From: an uncultured Eubacterium sp.
GTDB lineage: Bacteria > Bacillota > Clostridia > Lachnospirales > Lachnospiraceae
NCBI GenBank assembly: GCA_934317205.1
Contig: CAKREL010000073.1
Span: 1 to 11,568, forward strand
Length of the DNA stretch: 11,568 nucleotides
Direction: 5' to 3'
Shown: in pieces, positions 1 to 6,769 of the stretch
Numbering within the stretch: the stretch's first letter is position 1
Layout of the letters: the number at the start of each line of letters is the position of its first letter
Position numbers and translations under genes: made by a program
The notes under the pieces: model-generated
Database searches by the model: none
Told to the model about the DNA's origin: nothing
The model's input: the letters and a program-made list of their open reading frames with translations, nothing else

Positions 1-144
1 ATCCGTCGATAAAATCTGTATCTCACAGTTTTGTACATTATCTGCTGGAGCATTTCCTGTTTCCGCTGCATACGCAACACCTGGTACACTTAAAAATAAT
101 GTTGCCAATATACAACAAAATGTTCTCAGAACTTTCTTTTTCAT
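1..144 (-). CDS. Small secreted protein, N-terminal part (cut by window edge)
   Basis: The first 48 codons of a minus-strand gene are visible, starting at ATG 144-142 and running off the left edge. The protein begins MKKKVLRTFC and has a typical Sec signal peptide: basic N-terminus, hydrophobic core around residues 6-22, and probable cleavage after the AYA motif near residue 26. The mature part begins AETGNAPAD and contains a cysteine near residue 40. A GGGGAGG sequence touches the start codon, so spacing is short. The gene starts only 10 nt after the ABC ATPase stop, so it is probably the last or a late gene of the same operon. I do not recognise the family. It is the third small exported protein in this locus, which suggests the locus handles secreted peptides. 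The function is unknown. Confidence 0.75.
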   Translation of the reverse strand, partial: MKKKVLRTFCCILATLFLSVPGVAYAAETGNAPADNVQNCEIQILSTD

Positions 145-154
145 CCTCCCCTTA

Positions 155-802
155 CTAAATTTGCTGTTTTATACTATTTACTTCCAATTTCCCGTTTTCC
201 ATTTCATACACTTCATCACACAAAACCTGAATATCCTCTGCATTATGGCTTGCGATCACAATTGTTTTATGATCATTCTTCATGGATAGTAATAATTGTC
301 GAATTTCTTCTACACCATTTTTATCCAGACCATTCATTGGCTCATCCAGGATCAGCACAGACGGTGATTCCATAATAGCCTGTGCAAGTCCAAGACGCTG
401 ACGCATTCCTAAACTATACTTTTTAACAGGAAGTTTCAGATCTGGATCTAATCCTACTCGCTTCAAAGCATCCCTTATCTGTGAATTACTAATTTTATTT
501 TTTATTCCCGCCAATACCTTCAAATTTTGCAATCCACTGTAATAAGAGATAAATCCAGGTGTTTCTATAATCACACCTGCATCCGGAAGATAATCAACAT
601 CTTTTCCGATCACTTTTTCATTTGCTAATACCATTCCTGATGTTGGGTGAATAAATCCACAGACACATTTCATCAACATCGTCTTTCCACTTCCATTGTT
701 TCCCACCAGACCATAGATTTTCCCTTCCTGCAGTTTCAGGGAAACATGATCCAAAATCTGTCGTTTATTCAAATTTAATGAAACATCTTTTATATCAATC
801 AT
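155..802 (-). CDS. ABC transporter ATP-binding protein, BcrA/LanF-like
   Basis: This 215-residue protein is a full-length single nucleotide-binding domain that would power the two membrane proteins encoded just upstream. Visible motifs are Walker A GNNGSGKT (residues 34-41), signature YSLGMRQ (129-135), Walker B VLILDEP (149-155), D-loop GLD (158-160) and H-loop His186. The position normally held by the Q-loop glutamine is Glu80 in IIETPGF. A glutamate there (an E-loop) is described for lantibiotic-immunity LanF ATPases and is shared by BcrA-like relatives. I chose ATG 802 because GGAAGGGG lies a few bases upstream and the motif order starts directly there. An in-frame start at 898 would add 32 residues that overlap the permease gene and look non-coding. 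The gene follows the second permease by 2 nt. Likely role: removing an antimicrobial or self-made peptide from the membrane. The substrate is inferred, not seen. Confidence 0.92.
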   Translation of the reverse strand: MIDIKDVSLNLNKRQILDHVSLKLQEGKIYGLVGNNGSGKTMLMKCVCGFIHPTSGMVLANEKVIGKDVDYLPDAGVIIETPGFISYYSGLQNLKVLAGIKNKISNSQIRDALKRVGLDPDLKLPVKKYSLGMRQRLGLAQAIMESPSVLILDEPMNGLDKNGVEEIRQLLLSMKNDHKTIVIASHNAEDIQVLCDEVYEMENGKLEVNSIKQQI

Positions 803-804
803 AC

Positions 805-1662
805 TTATCCCCTTCCTGCCTGATATTTTTTGCTCAAAACCATGCATAAGACAATCAATACGGCACAACTCCCAGACAAGCACACATATGATCCCCAAAT
901 TGGAAATATCTGCTCACTCAAATACTTCTCATAATGTAACCATGGAATCGCATGTGCCATAGGAAACAGCCACATCAGCCATGAATCTGCTGAACATGTT
1001 ACAGTTCCAAGCACAATCAGTATACTATCCAATAATACGCCAACAAATTTACGATTGCACAATGCTGTAAACAGTAAAATCATTGCTAATAAGAAAAAGT
1101 ATAGTGCCAGCAAGGTTGCTGTATATGCAAATGCAGTTCGAAATGTCATCTGTTGGTACAAATTTTCTGGCAATAATTGCAAAATGTAATCACCTGTCCG
1201 CTCTGGGAAAATACTGGAATAATGTGTAACTGCATCACTAAATTCCATCTTCCACACCCCACTTCCACTCATCAACAAGCTGGATGACAAAATCAAAAAT
1301 ACAACAATGAACACAACTGCTTCTAATGCAAACACGATTTGTCCCATAATCCACATTCTTTTCGAGCATCTGATCTGATATAAAAAATCAATACCGCTCT
1401 TTTGCGGAAAATCTGACATCAAAACCAGAAACAGTGCCGGAAGAATCAGGACAATGCTTCCAGAATTTCCCAACGCAACAAACGCTTCCGGTACAGATAC
1501 TGGAAGTCCAGTTTTTGAAGCACAGTCCTGCAATGTTACAATGATCTGCATATGCACGAATATCAGCATTACACCAAGTATGATAATACGACTACTTCTG
1601 AGCCATCTCTTAAATTCCGTTCCAGCAATATAGAGGATTGTTCTCGCCTTTCTTTCAGACAC
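805..1662 (-). CDS. ABC-2-type permease, second membrane subunit
   Basis: This is a 285-residue membrane protein. It has a short basic cytoplasmic N-terminus, then about six hydrophobic spans near residues 26-45, 71-91, 108-130, 181-205, 210-232 and 257-278. There is a larger polar loop around 135-175. The layout matches LanE/LanG or BcrB-type ABC-2 permeases, although sequence identity to named families is weak by eye. The start codon is GTG at 1662-1660. It overlaps the end of the preceding permease by 8 nt, which implies translational coupling, with a GGGGGG purine run upstream. It is followed 2 nt later by the ATPase gene. With the paired permease it probably forms a heterodimeric channel driven by that ATPase. 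The exact substrate cannot be read from the sequence. Confidence 0.85.
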   Translation of the reverse strand: MSERKARTILYIAGTEFKRWLRSSRIIILGVMLIFVHMQIIVTLQDCASKTGLPVSVPEAFVALGNSGSIVLILPALFLVLMSDFPQKSGIDFLYQIRCSKRMWIMGQIVFALEAVVFIVVFLILSSSLLMSGSGVWKMEFSDAVTHYSSIFPERTGDYILQLLPENLYQQMTFRTAFAYTATLLALYFFLLAMILLFTALCNRKFVGVLLDSILIVLGTVTCSADSWLMWLFPMAHAIPWLHYEKYLSEQIFPIWGSYVCLSGSCAVLIVLCMVLSKKYQAGRG

Positions 1663-2491
1663 CCCAATCCCCCCTTTTTACACATCGATAAAAAATTACG
1701 GATAATACGGCATAGATCGCTAACATCAAAATTACGGATAAAAACCAGTTCCATCCCAATGAAATGTTCATAATATTTTCCGGTCGAAACGTTTCAATCC
1801 AGGTTAATCTTTCATATGCCTCTGCAGCTATAGCATCCGTTGCCATTTTCGTTAATATCTGCTGGTAAATATAATTAATCATAAACGGAAGACATACCAG
1901 CATATACTTGTCCCGAAATACAATAGCAACACCTATTCCGAAAACACTTCCAAACATGCCATATAAAAAAACGCCGATCAATTTTTTTATAATAACAACA
2001 CTGATGTTACTTCCCATTAAAAGTATTTCCTGTTCTTCCGCTGAAAAGGTCCGGATAGATGGAAACCTTACTAACATAAGCAGTCCGAACAACGCATATC
2101 CAATCAAAAATACAATTCCACCTGCCAATGCTCCACTACACAGTTTTGAAATGCAATACTTCCAATTTCCAGAACGTAAAATATGAAACCGTATCTGTCC
2201 ATTCCGCCGTTCTTCAGAGATCAGTAAAATATATCCCATTGACAGCAGCATTGGGGCAAATACAACCAACCATCCACCAATTCCTGCCTGCCAAAGTGAT
2301 AATGCAGATTTTAATACATCTGTATTAGCTGGTTGTTCTTGAAATATCAAAGAAAAGATTGATATTTGTTTTCCGTTCATATCTGTTTTACCCGTTGCGG
2401 ACAAGCATAAAATAATGATTCCAATTATTTCTATAAATATATATGGGACATAAATATTTTTTTTGAATTCTAACTTTATTTCATGAAACAT
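1655..2491 (-). CDS. ABC-2-type permease, first membrane subunit
   Basis: This is a 278-residue membrane protein with hydrophobic spans near residues 14-31, 72-91, 115-137, 163-190, 196-211 and 248-268. A cytoplasmic segment EERRNGQIRF (residues 93-102) after the second span resembles the conserved E-R-x-x-G-x-L/I-R element of ABC-2 permeases. The extracellular loop between spans 1 and 2 is about 40 residues. ATG 2491-2489 has GAGGAT about 8 nt upstream. The stop lies inside the start region of the next permease gene (8-nt overlap), and the lipoprotein gene ends 24 nt upstream, so this is an operon. Two different permeases plus one short ATPase is the arrangement of LanFEG immunity transporters and related bacitracin/peptide efflux pumps. 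The assignment to peptide export or immunity is inference. Confidence 0.87.
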   Translation of the reverse strand: MFHEIKLEFKKNIYVPYIFIEIIGIIILCLSATGKTDMNGKQISIFSLIFQEQPANTDVLKSALSLWQAGIGGWLVVFAPMLLSMGYILLISEERRNGQIRFHILRSGNWKYCISKLCSGALAGGIVFLIGYALFGLLMLVRFPSIRTFSAEEQEILLMGSNISVVIIKKLIGVFLYGMFGSVFGIGVAIVFRDKYMLVCLPFMINYIYQQILTKMATDAIAAEAYERLTWIETFRPENIMNISLGWNWFLSVILMLAIYAVLSVIFYRCVKRGDWGV

Positions 2492-2515
2492 TATAACATC
2501 CTCAACAGTTCATGA

Positions 2516-3784
2516 TTATTCATCATTTTGCATAGTATAATAACGTACATCTCCTGTTAATGCATCCACATAAATACAGATTTTTTCATTCTTTCGCGTA
2601 TTAATTCCTTTAAATTCCCAACATGGGAATGAAACTATATCTGTTAATTTTTCGCTTTCTGAAAATGAAAATGGCATATATACAAAATCTACCGTATCTA
2701 TTTTTATAGATAACTGTTTTGCCAGTTTTTCGTCCAAAATCTTCACTGCACTATCAAAGCTAATAATTTTATCATCTGTATATAATGGCGTCAACATAGC
2801 ACATGGACTTGTACCTACCCAAAAGGCTGATACCCCCGTATCATCGACTACAAATGCATGAATAATGTCTCCTTTGGGCATGTATCCCTGATCTACCAAA
2901 AAATATCCAGTATCCCAGTATGCAAATGGCACTTCATTATAAACTCTTCTCATTAAATAATCATATCCAAAAACATCATTCAAACGGATCACTCGTACTT
3001 CAGCTACTTCCATTTTCATTCCATCCTGACTAGGAAACAAAGATTCTTGGGAAAAATATTTTGTTGCTAAATCTGCTCCATCTGCAACAGATAACTTACC
3101 ACCAATTAACGAATATTCTTTATATCCAATCTCATCCAGAGTTCCAGATTCCTCCACATCGTAATTTTCGTGATTAATATCAGCATATGCATATTCTCGA
3201 TTTAAATATCTTGCTATCTTTCCATCACTTACAGATTGTATTCCATTACTATCTACAGTAATAGAACAATCAACTGTATCAAAAAAAATGGCATCTCCCG
3301 CTGAAAAATTAGGTGTTTGTTCTGAAATGGTATGGTAACAATATGGATATTCTTTTGTATCATCAGGTTCATAACTTTCACTCACAACAAAAATCTGTTG
3401 ATCTAAATTTTCTAAATCAGATTTTCCAATACTTTTTAACCAAGTTTTAATTAAATTCAATGCCTCCTGCTCAGTCATACCACGATATGAATTTGAGAAG
3501 ACACTGACATCTGTTATGTCAGGGAATTCTGAAAACTTGCATTCTGAGAAATCTAAATTTGTATTTTCGACTTTTTCAAATTCATCCTCCACTGACTCGC
3601 TTCTATATCCATTTAATGCTTTTCGTTCATCTACTATTTGATTTTTATATGATTCCAAAGAGAAATTGGTTATATCAACACTTTCTGACTTGACGACACT
3701 CTCTGTTTTTTTACATGCTGTTAATGAAATAATCAATATCATGTATAGAAATAAACAACTAGCTTTTTTTCTAATTTCTTTCAT
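2516..3784 (-). CDS. Large lipoprotein of the ABC transporter operon, function unknown
   Basis: This is a predicted 422-residue lipoprotein. MKEIRKKASC is followed by a hydrophobic stretch and the lipobox LTAC, with the lipidated cysteine at residue 24. The mature part is acidic and has no further membrane span, so it should be anchored on the outer face of the membrane. The C-terminal 40 residues (around CWEFKG and YVDALTGDVRYY) resemble a PepSY/YycI-like beta fold, but I do not recognise the whole protein. ATG 3784 was chosen over an upstream in-frame codon at 3820 because it has an AGGAAA site and gives a proper signal peptide; the longer version would run into the hairpin at 3807-3834. 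It sits between a small secreted protein and two ABC permeases. It could bind the exported peptide or act as an immunity lipoprotein (LanI-like in position only). Confidence 0.82.
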   Translation of the reverse strand: MKEIRKKASCLFLYMILIISLTACKKTESVVKSESVDITNFSLESYKNQIVDERKALNGYRSESVEDEFEKVENTNLDFSECKFSEFPDITDVSVFSNSYRGMTEQEALNLIKTWLKSIGKSDLENLDQQIFVVSESYEPDDTKEYPYCYHTISEQTPNFSAGDAIFFDTVDCSITVDSNGIQSVSDGKIARYLNREYAYADINHENYDVEESGTLDEIGYKEYSLIGGKLSVADGADLATKYFSQESLFPSQDGMKMEVAEVRVIRLNDVFGYDYLMRRVYNEVPFAYWDTGYFLVDQGYMPKGDIIHAFVVDDTGVSAFWVGTSPCAMLTPLYTDDKIISFDSAVKILDEKLAKQLSIKIDTVDFVYMPFSFSESEKLTDIVSFPCWEFKGINTRKNEKICIYVDALTGDVRYYTMQNDE

Positions 3785-3806
3785 TTTTCTATTTCCTATA
3801 TTTTTA

Positions 3807-3834
3807 AAAATGGCATACAAAAGTATGCCATTTT
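3807..3834 (-). terminator. Hairpin between secreted protein and lipoprotein; likely attenuator
   Basis: A perfect 12-bp inverted repeat (3807-3818 and 3823-3834) encloses a 4-nt loop. It begins 3 nt after the stop codon of the small secreted protein. Read on the minus strand, the right arm ends in TTTT and continues into TTAAAAATA, so it has the stem and T-run of an intrinsic terminator. Because the next gene begins only about 23 nt later on the same strand with no obvious new promoter, partial read-through is likely. This would make the first gene much more abundant than the transporter genes. Confidence 0.75.
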
Positions 3835-3836
3835 AC

Positions 3837-4223
3837 TTAATTAGCAGTAACAGTTCCTTTTGCTACACAGGATGCACTTCCATATGCCGTAATTTTCAAA
3901 GTACAATAAGCCGAAGTGCAATTTGTACTCCACGATGGCGTTCTATGACTAACATTAATGGTCGCTCTTGTCACACCTGACTCTGTTATTACAACCTTTC
4001 TATCTCCAGATCCATTAAAAGTCGGGGATGTAGCAGAAAATCCATGTCGTAAATTTGCAATTGTCCTTGTACAGGACGGATTTGCTACTGTAGTTGGAGC
4101 ACCTTTCTGATAATTTACCTCATAGCTTTTCGAATCAGAAGCAAACGCTGAACCAGCTGAAGCTAACACCATAACTGCCATCATTCCTGATGCTAAACCC
4201 ATCTTCAATTTTTTAAATCTCAT
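3837..4223 (-). CDS. Small Sec-secreted four-cysteine protein, first gene of the operon
   Basis: This 128-residue protein has a clear signal peptide (MRFKKLKMGL, hydrophobic core, cleavage after GSAFA near residue 28). The mature part is about 100 residues, begins SDSKSYEVNY and is rich in Ser, Thr, Ala and Gly. It contains four cysteines, in PSCTRT, TNCTSAYCTLK and ASCVAK, which could form two disulfides outside the cell. ATG 4223 has GGGAGGAA 7 nt upstream; an in-frame ATG at 4247 has no comparable site. It is the promoter-proximal gene, is followed by a hairpin, and heads an operon with a LanF-like ABC transporter. That order is usual for structural genes of bacteriocins. The sequence does not match lactococcin 972 or a lantibiotic precursor that I recognise, so a bacteriocin-like role is only a hypothesis; an adhesin or signal protein is equally possible. 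Confidence 0.85.
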   Translation of the reverse strand: MRFKKLKMGLASGMMAVMVLASAGSAFASDSKSYEVNYQKGAPTTVANPSCTRTIANLRHGFSATSPTFNGSGDRKVVITESGVTRATINVSHRTPSWSTNCTSAYCTLKITAYGSASCVAKGTVTAN

Positions 4224-4250
4224 TGTAAATTCCTCCCATTTGTTCAAATA

Positions 4251-4286
4251 TTATGTTTTTCCTGTCACCTCTTCTTCAGTCACCAT
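4251..4286 (-). CDS. Possible 11-residue leader peptide ORF
   Basis: In the 5' leader of the secreted-protein operon, a very purine-rich GGAGGAGGGGAG sequence lies 4 nt before an ATG (4286-4284). This opens an 11-codon ORF, MVTEEEVTGKT, ending in TAA 27 nt before the real start at 4223. The ribosome site is stronger than that of most genes here. It could be a translated leader that tunes mRNA stability or downstream translation, or the purine run could be incidental. There are no regulatory codon runs, so classical attenuation is not indicated. Confidence 0.3.
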   Translation of the reverse strand: MVTEEEVTGKT

Positions 4287-4318
4287 TGGACTCCCCTCCT
4301 CCTTTATTTGATGGATTA

Positions 4319-4347
4319 ATAATATCATTTATTGCTATATGTGTCAA
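4319..4347 (-). promoter_or_regulatory. Sigma-A promoter of the secreted-protein/ABC operon
   Basis: On the minus strand TTGACA (4347-4342) is followed after exactly 17 bp by TATTAT (4324-4319), with TGA directly before the -10. This is a near-consensus vegetative promoter. Transcription would start around 4312 and leave a leader of about 90 nt before the ATG at 4223. It lies back to back with the PadR promoter, so one operator could serve both. CTATAT (4335-4340) and ATATAG (4362-4367) form a loose dyad across the gap. Confidence 0.8.
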
Positions 4348-4370
4348 CAATTATTTAGTTTATATAGGTA

Positions 4371-4399
4371 TTGATTTTATCTTATGTTTTAGATATTAT
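4371..4399 (+). promoter_or_regulatory. Promoter of the PadR operon
   Basis: TTGATT (4371-4376) and TATTAT (4394-4399) are separated by 17 bp. The predicted transcript would start near 4406 and leave about 26 nt before the PadR start. The region is extremely AT-rich, so chance matches are easier here than for the opposite promoter. PadR proteins usually repress their own promoters; an operator around 4330-4400 is expected but not firmly visible. Confidence 0.55.
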
Positions 4400-4431
4400 A
4401 TATTTATAAAAAATGAAAGGATATATTGCGC

Positions 4432-4797
4432 ATGAAATCAAGGAACACATTCAAAAAAGGTTCCTGTGAACTGTTAGTTCTTCACATACTAAGTAAAAAA
4501 GGGGACTGTTACGGATATGAGCTTGGACAGATTATACGTAATATCACTAATGAATACCTGTCTTTTCCAGAAGGTTCCATGTACCCAGTATTATATAAAA
4601 TGATCGATAATGGCTATATTGTTGATTACAAAAAACAAGTCGGGAAACGAATGACTCGTGTCTATTATCACATTGAACCATCTGGTCAGAACCGACTGGA
4701 AGAATTAACTCAGGAATACTTAAAAACTACGCAAAGTATTCAATCCATTTTAAATTTTGATTTTGAAAGTTTACAATCGGAGGATACAACATCATGA
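4432..4797 (+). CDS. PadR-family transcriptional regulator
   Basis: This is a 121-residue winged-helix DNA-binding protein of the PadR family. The N-terminal half shows the typical KKGSCELLVLHIL helix, GYELGQII, and the recognition-helix/wing signature SFPEGSMYPVLYKM (around residues 43-56), followed by wing residues MTRVYYHIEPSG. The short C-terminal helix (residues 80-110) fits the small PadR subfamily 2, which dimerises through that helix. ATG 4432 is the start I prefer by family alignment. An in-frame TTG at 4426 would sit closer to the AAAGGA ribosome site (4 nt rather than 10 nt) and adds two residues. The stop overlaps the next gene as ATGA. PadR regulators commonly repress transporter or secreted-protein genes nearby and respond to small molecules; here both the plus operon and the divergent ABC operon are candidate targets. 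Confidence 0.93.
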   Translation: MKSRNTFKKGSCELLVLHILSKKGDCYGYELGQIIRNITNEYLSFPEGSMYPVLYKMIDNGYIVDYKKQVGKRMTRVYYHIEPSGQNRLEELTQEYLKTTQSIQSILNFDFESLQSEDTTS

Positions 4798-5195
4798 AAT
4801 GTAATACACTAACAAAAGGTTGCTCTGCTTATTATAAAAAACTGAAAACATTGATTCCCGTCAAAGGAAAATACGAGAAACAATTTTTAAATAATATATT
4901 TGTGAATTTGGAAGGCATTTGTAGCGAGCAACCAGATATCACCTATAACGAGCTATGTAACCGAATAGGTACACCAACGGATCTCCTTATAGAATATTTT
5001 GAAAATGCCGATACAGAGTATGTGATTCAAAAATTACATATTTCTTCCATCATCCGTAATATAGTTATTACCATTCTTCTCATTACTGTAGTTGTTGCTT
5101 CAATAGAATTATATTCATTTCACACATTGTATGAACGTGCAGAAAAGTCTATTGATGGTTACACCATTGATACAACTCCTGTGGAAATACCTTAA
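4794..5195 (+). CDS. Small single-span membrane protein following PadR (DUF6120-like)
   Basis: This 133-residue protein is coupled to padR by an ATGA overlap. The N-terminal 80 residues are soluble and helical, with a basic patch and a segment ITYNELCNRIGTPTDLL like the short helical domain at the start of DUF1700-type proteins. One transmembrane helix lies around residues 86-108, with a short acidic tail outside. Proteins of this shape are often encoded right after PadR genes in Firmicutes and are thought to be membrane partners that pass signals or act like anti-factors. From memory it resembles DUF6120, but that name is not verified. Its partner could be PadR itself or the secreted protein downstream. 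Confidence 0.8.
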   Translation: MKCNTLTKGCSAYYKKLKTLIPVKGKYEKQFLNNIFVNLEGICSEQPDITYNELCNRIGTPTDLLIEYFENADTEYVIQKLHISSIIRNIVITILLITVVVASIELYSFHTLYERAEKSIDGYTIDTTPVEIP

Positions 5196-5222
5196 TCACT
5201 TCAAGAATGGGGGATATTACTT

Positions 5223-5696
5223 ATGAAAAAAAATATGAAACAATTTCTTTGTATTCTTACTACATGCTTATTAATAGTTGCTACATGTATACCAGCATTT
5301 GCCCAAAATTCAATGCAACATATACAATATTATGATGATGGAAGCTACACCGTAGAAACCCTGACTATTGATAAGTCGTCATTTATCAGTTTATATTCTT
5401 CGACGAAAAAAGGAACCAGATCAAAGATCTATTACTCATCCGATAATATTGAACAATGGTCTGTAACAGTAATCGGCACTTTTTCCTATGGGAACGGATC
5501 TTCAACTTGCACAGCTTCATCTGGTACTGCCAAATCTAATACAGCAGACTGGGCAATAAGCAGTAAATCTTCTTCCAAAAGTGGAAATACCGCAAAAGCT
5601 ACTGCCACAGCTATCCAATATTTAAGAGGACATGAAGTTCAGAGAAAAACATTATCTGCAACATTATCTTGTAGCTCCACAGGATCATTGTACTAA
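5223..5696 (+). CDS. Small Sec-secreted Ser/Thr-rich protein
   Basis: This is a 157-residue protein with a signal peptide (MKKNMKQFLC, hydrophobic core, cleavage after PAFA at residue 27). The mature part of 130 residues starts QNSMQHIQYY and is dominated by Ser, Thr, Lys and Gly. It looks like a single beta-sandwich. It includes an alternating strand segment EQWSVTVIGTFSYGNGSS followed by a cysteine in TCTASS, and a second cysteine near the C-terminus in LSCSSTG; the pair could form one disulfide. Similar small exported proteins with the W-x-V-x-V-x-G-T-F-x-Y pattern occur in Lachnospiraceae genomes, in my recollection, without a known function. The start has GGGGGAT about 8 nt upstream. It is the last gene of the PadR operon, 27 nt after the membrane protein, and is followed by a terminator. 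Confidence 0.85.
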   Translation: MKKNMKQFLCILTTCLLIVATCIPAFAQNSMQHIQYYDDGSYTVETLTIDKSSFISLYSSTKKGTRSKIYYSSDNIEQWSVTVIGTFSYGNGSSTCTASSGTAKSNTADWAISSKSSSKSGNTAKATATAIQYLRGHEVQRKTLSATLSCSSTGSLY

Positions 5697-5758
5697 TTAA
5701 TACAATTAAATTTTATATATTATAACTACAAATGACATATAGTTCTATTTTGAGAAGA

Positions 5759-5796
5759 AAAACAAAGAGGTTCACTAAAATGAGCCTCTTTGTTTT
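5759..5796. terminator. Intrinsic terminator between convergent genes
   Basis: A 16-bp stem (5759-5774 with 5781-5796, one G-U pair) encloses the 6-nt loop CTAAAA. The plus-strand right arm ends in TTTGTTTT, and the left arm starts with AAAA, which gives a T-run on the other strand. It therefore probably stops both the plus operon ending at 5696 and the minus operon ending at 5851. Confidence 0.9.
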
Positions 5797-5850
5797 CTGA
5801 AATAACAGTTTTAATAATTTATGCTGACTATCCCCTTATATTCTACTTAT

Positions 5851-6693
5851 TTAATCTTCATGCTGATCATTATATTTTCGCTCCCTTCCAAACTTCAATA
5901 TCCGAATCAGCAAATAACATAAATAAGAAATAACAAAGCAGCCAACGGCTCTCACTGATTTCCCCAAATATTCCCGTTCCGGAGCATATTTCTCACACCG
6001 CACCCAATCAGCCATCCGCTCTGCCTTGTCAGTACCCCATCGGCTCCAGAATGCAAAATCAGACCACTTTGTCGGTATCATATCTTCCGGTATCTTTGCA
6101 TGAAACCGCAAAAATATCACCATCAAAAGGGCCACACCTGCAATAAAGCAAATTCTGACTGCCGTTCCCTTCACATAATCAGGTTCAATCCGATATCCGC
6201 CTTTATAATATTCTTCCTGTGCCGCGTACTGCTTCCGATAATTTTTCCACTCACGAAACATCAGCCGAAGCAGCCACAGCCATAATAAAATGCACAAACC
6301 AATACTCAGTAAACCTACCACACTGTTAATAAATCGGTAATCAAATGCTGTTCCTGCAAATCCAATCTTCCATTCCACCGCCTGCTCCAACATCGACAGT
6401 GTACTGTCTTCTGAGGTTTCTATCGTCATGTGATCCAGTCTGGTTGCATGCAGATCTTTTGCAGAAAACACTGCTCCCTGTATTTCCCTGGTCAGCATCC
6501 CAAGTACCTGATAATTTTCCACCCCCACAAATCTCTGCCCAGTGCCATCCAGAAAAGACCTTCGGATCACATCCAGATATGGAATCACAAACAGCACCAG
6601 CACACCGATCAGACTCGGCAAAAAAAATAAATAGGCGCGTGAGAAGTTGCTTTTGGGGAATTTCTTATTTCTGTGTTTCATCCTCTTTTCCAC
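5851..6693 (-). pseudogene. Chimeric ORF: MalF-type permease start joined to another membrane protein
   Basis: This is an open frame of 280 codons from GTG 6693 (or 276 from ATG 6681). Residues 19-62 are typical of the first span of MalF/UgpA-type sugar permeases: RAYLFFLPSLIGVLVLFVIP, then DVIRRSF and FVGVENY. After about residue 63 the family similarity stops. No further MalF spans and no EAA loop follow. Instead there is a polar outside segment (64-120), spans near 122-146 and 178-197, the segment IPEDMIPTKW...RWGTDK (201-223), and a last span near 248-267. That segment resembles the DUF1648 pattern (IPxHWxxxGxxDRWG). The simplest reading is an in-frame deletion that joined the permease start to the end of a downstream gene. 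The less likely alternative is a real membrane protein with a convergent N-terminus. It follows a truncated solute-binding gene, so the operon looks decayed. Whether the chimera is expressed is unknown. Confidence 0.65.
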
Positions 6694-6715
6694 AACTCAC
6701 ACGCACCTTTCTTTT

Positions 6716-6769
6716 TTATTCACCAAGATACAGGTTGATTCTGTTTGTCGCAGATGCTACCGCATCTGG
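6716..6769 (-). pseudogene. Out-of-frame C-terminal tail of the deleted solute-binding domain
   Basis: Read one frame away from the preceding ORF, these 54 bases encode PDAVASATNRINLYLGE followed by TAA. This matches the usual last helix of extracellular sugar-binding proteins, which often end in NLYLSE or similar just before the permease start. It lies 22 nt before the GTG of the permease-like ORF, at the place where the intact gene should end. It supports an internal deletion with a frameshift rather than a naturally short gene. Confidence 0.65.

Noticed and set aside
1552..2328. Several plus-strand open frames of 60-90 codons across 1552-2328
   Set aside because: They lie opposite the two permease genes, lack ribosome sites and have translations typical of antisense shadows.
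3837..4223. Lactococcin 972 family bacteriocin
   Set aside because: Similar size, signal peptide and neighbouring ABC genes, but the mature sequence has cysteines and shows no match to the lactococcin 972 pattern that I know.
4335..4367. CTATAT...ATATAG dyad between the divergent promoters as the PadR operator
   Set aside because: Six-base arms in a very AT-rich stretch are expected by chance; mentioned only as a candidate in the promoter entry.
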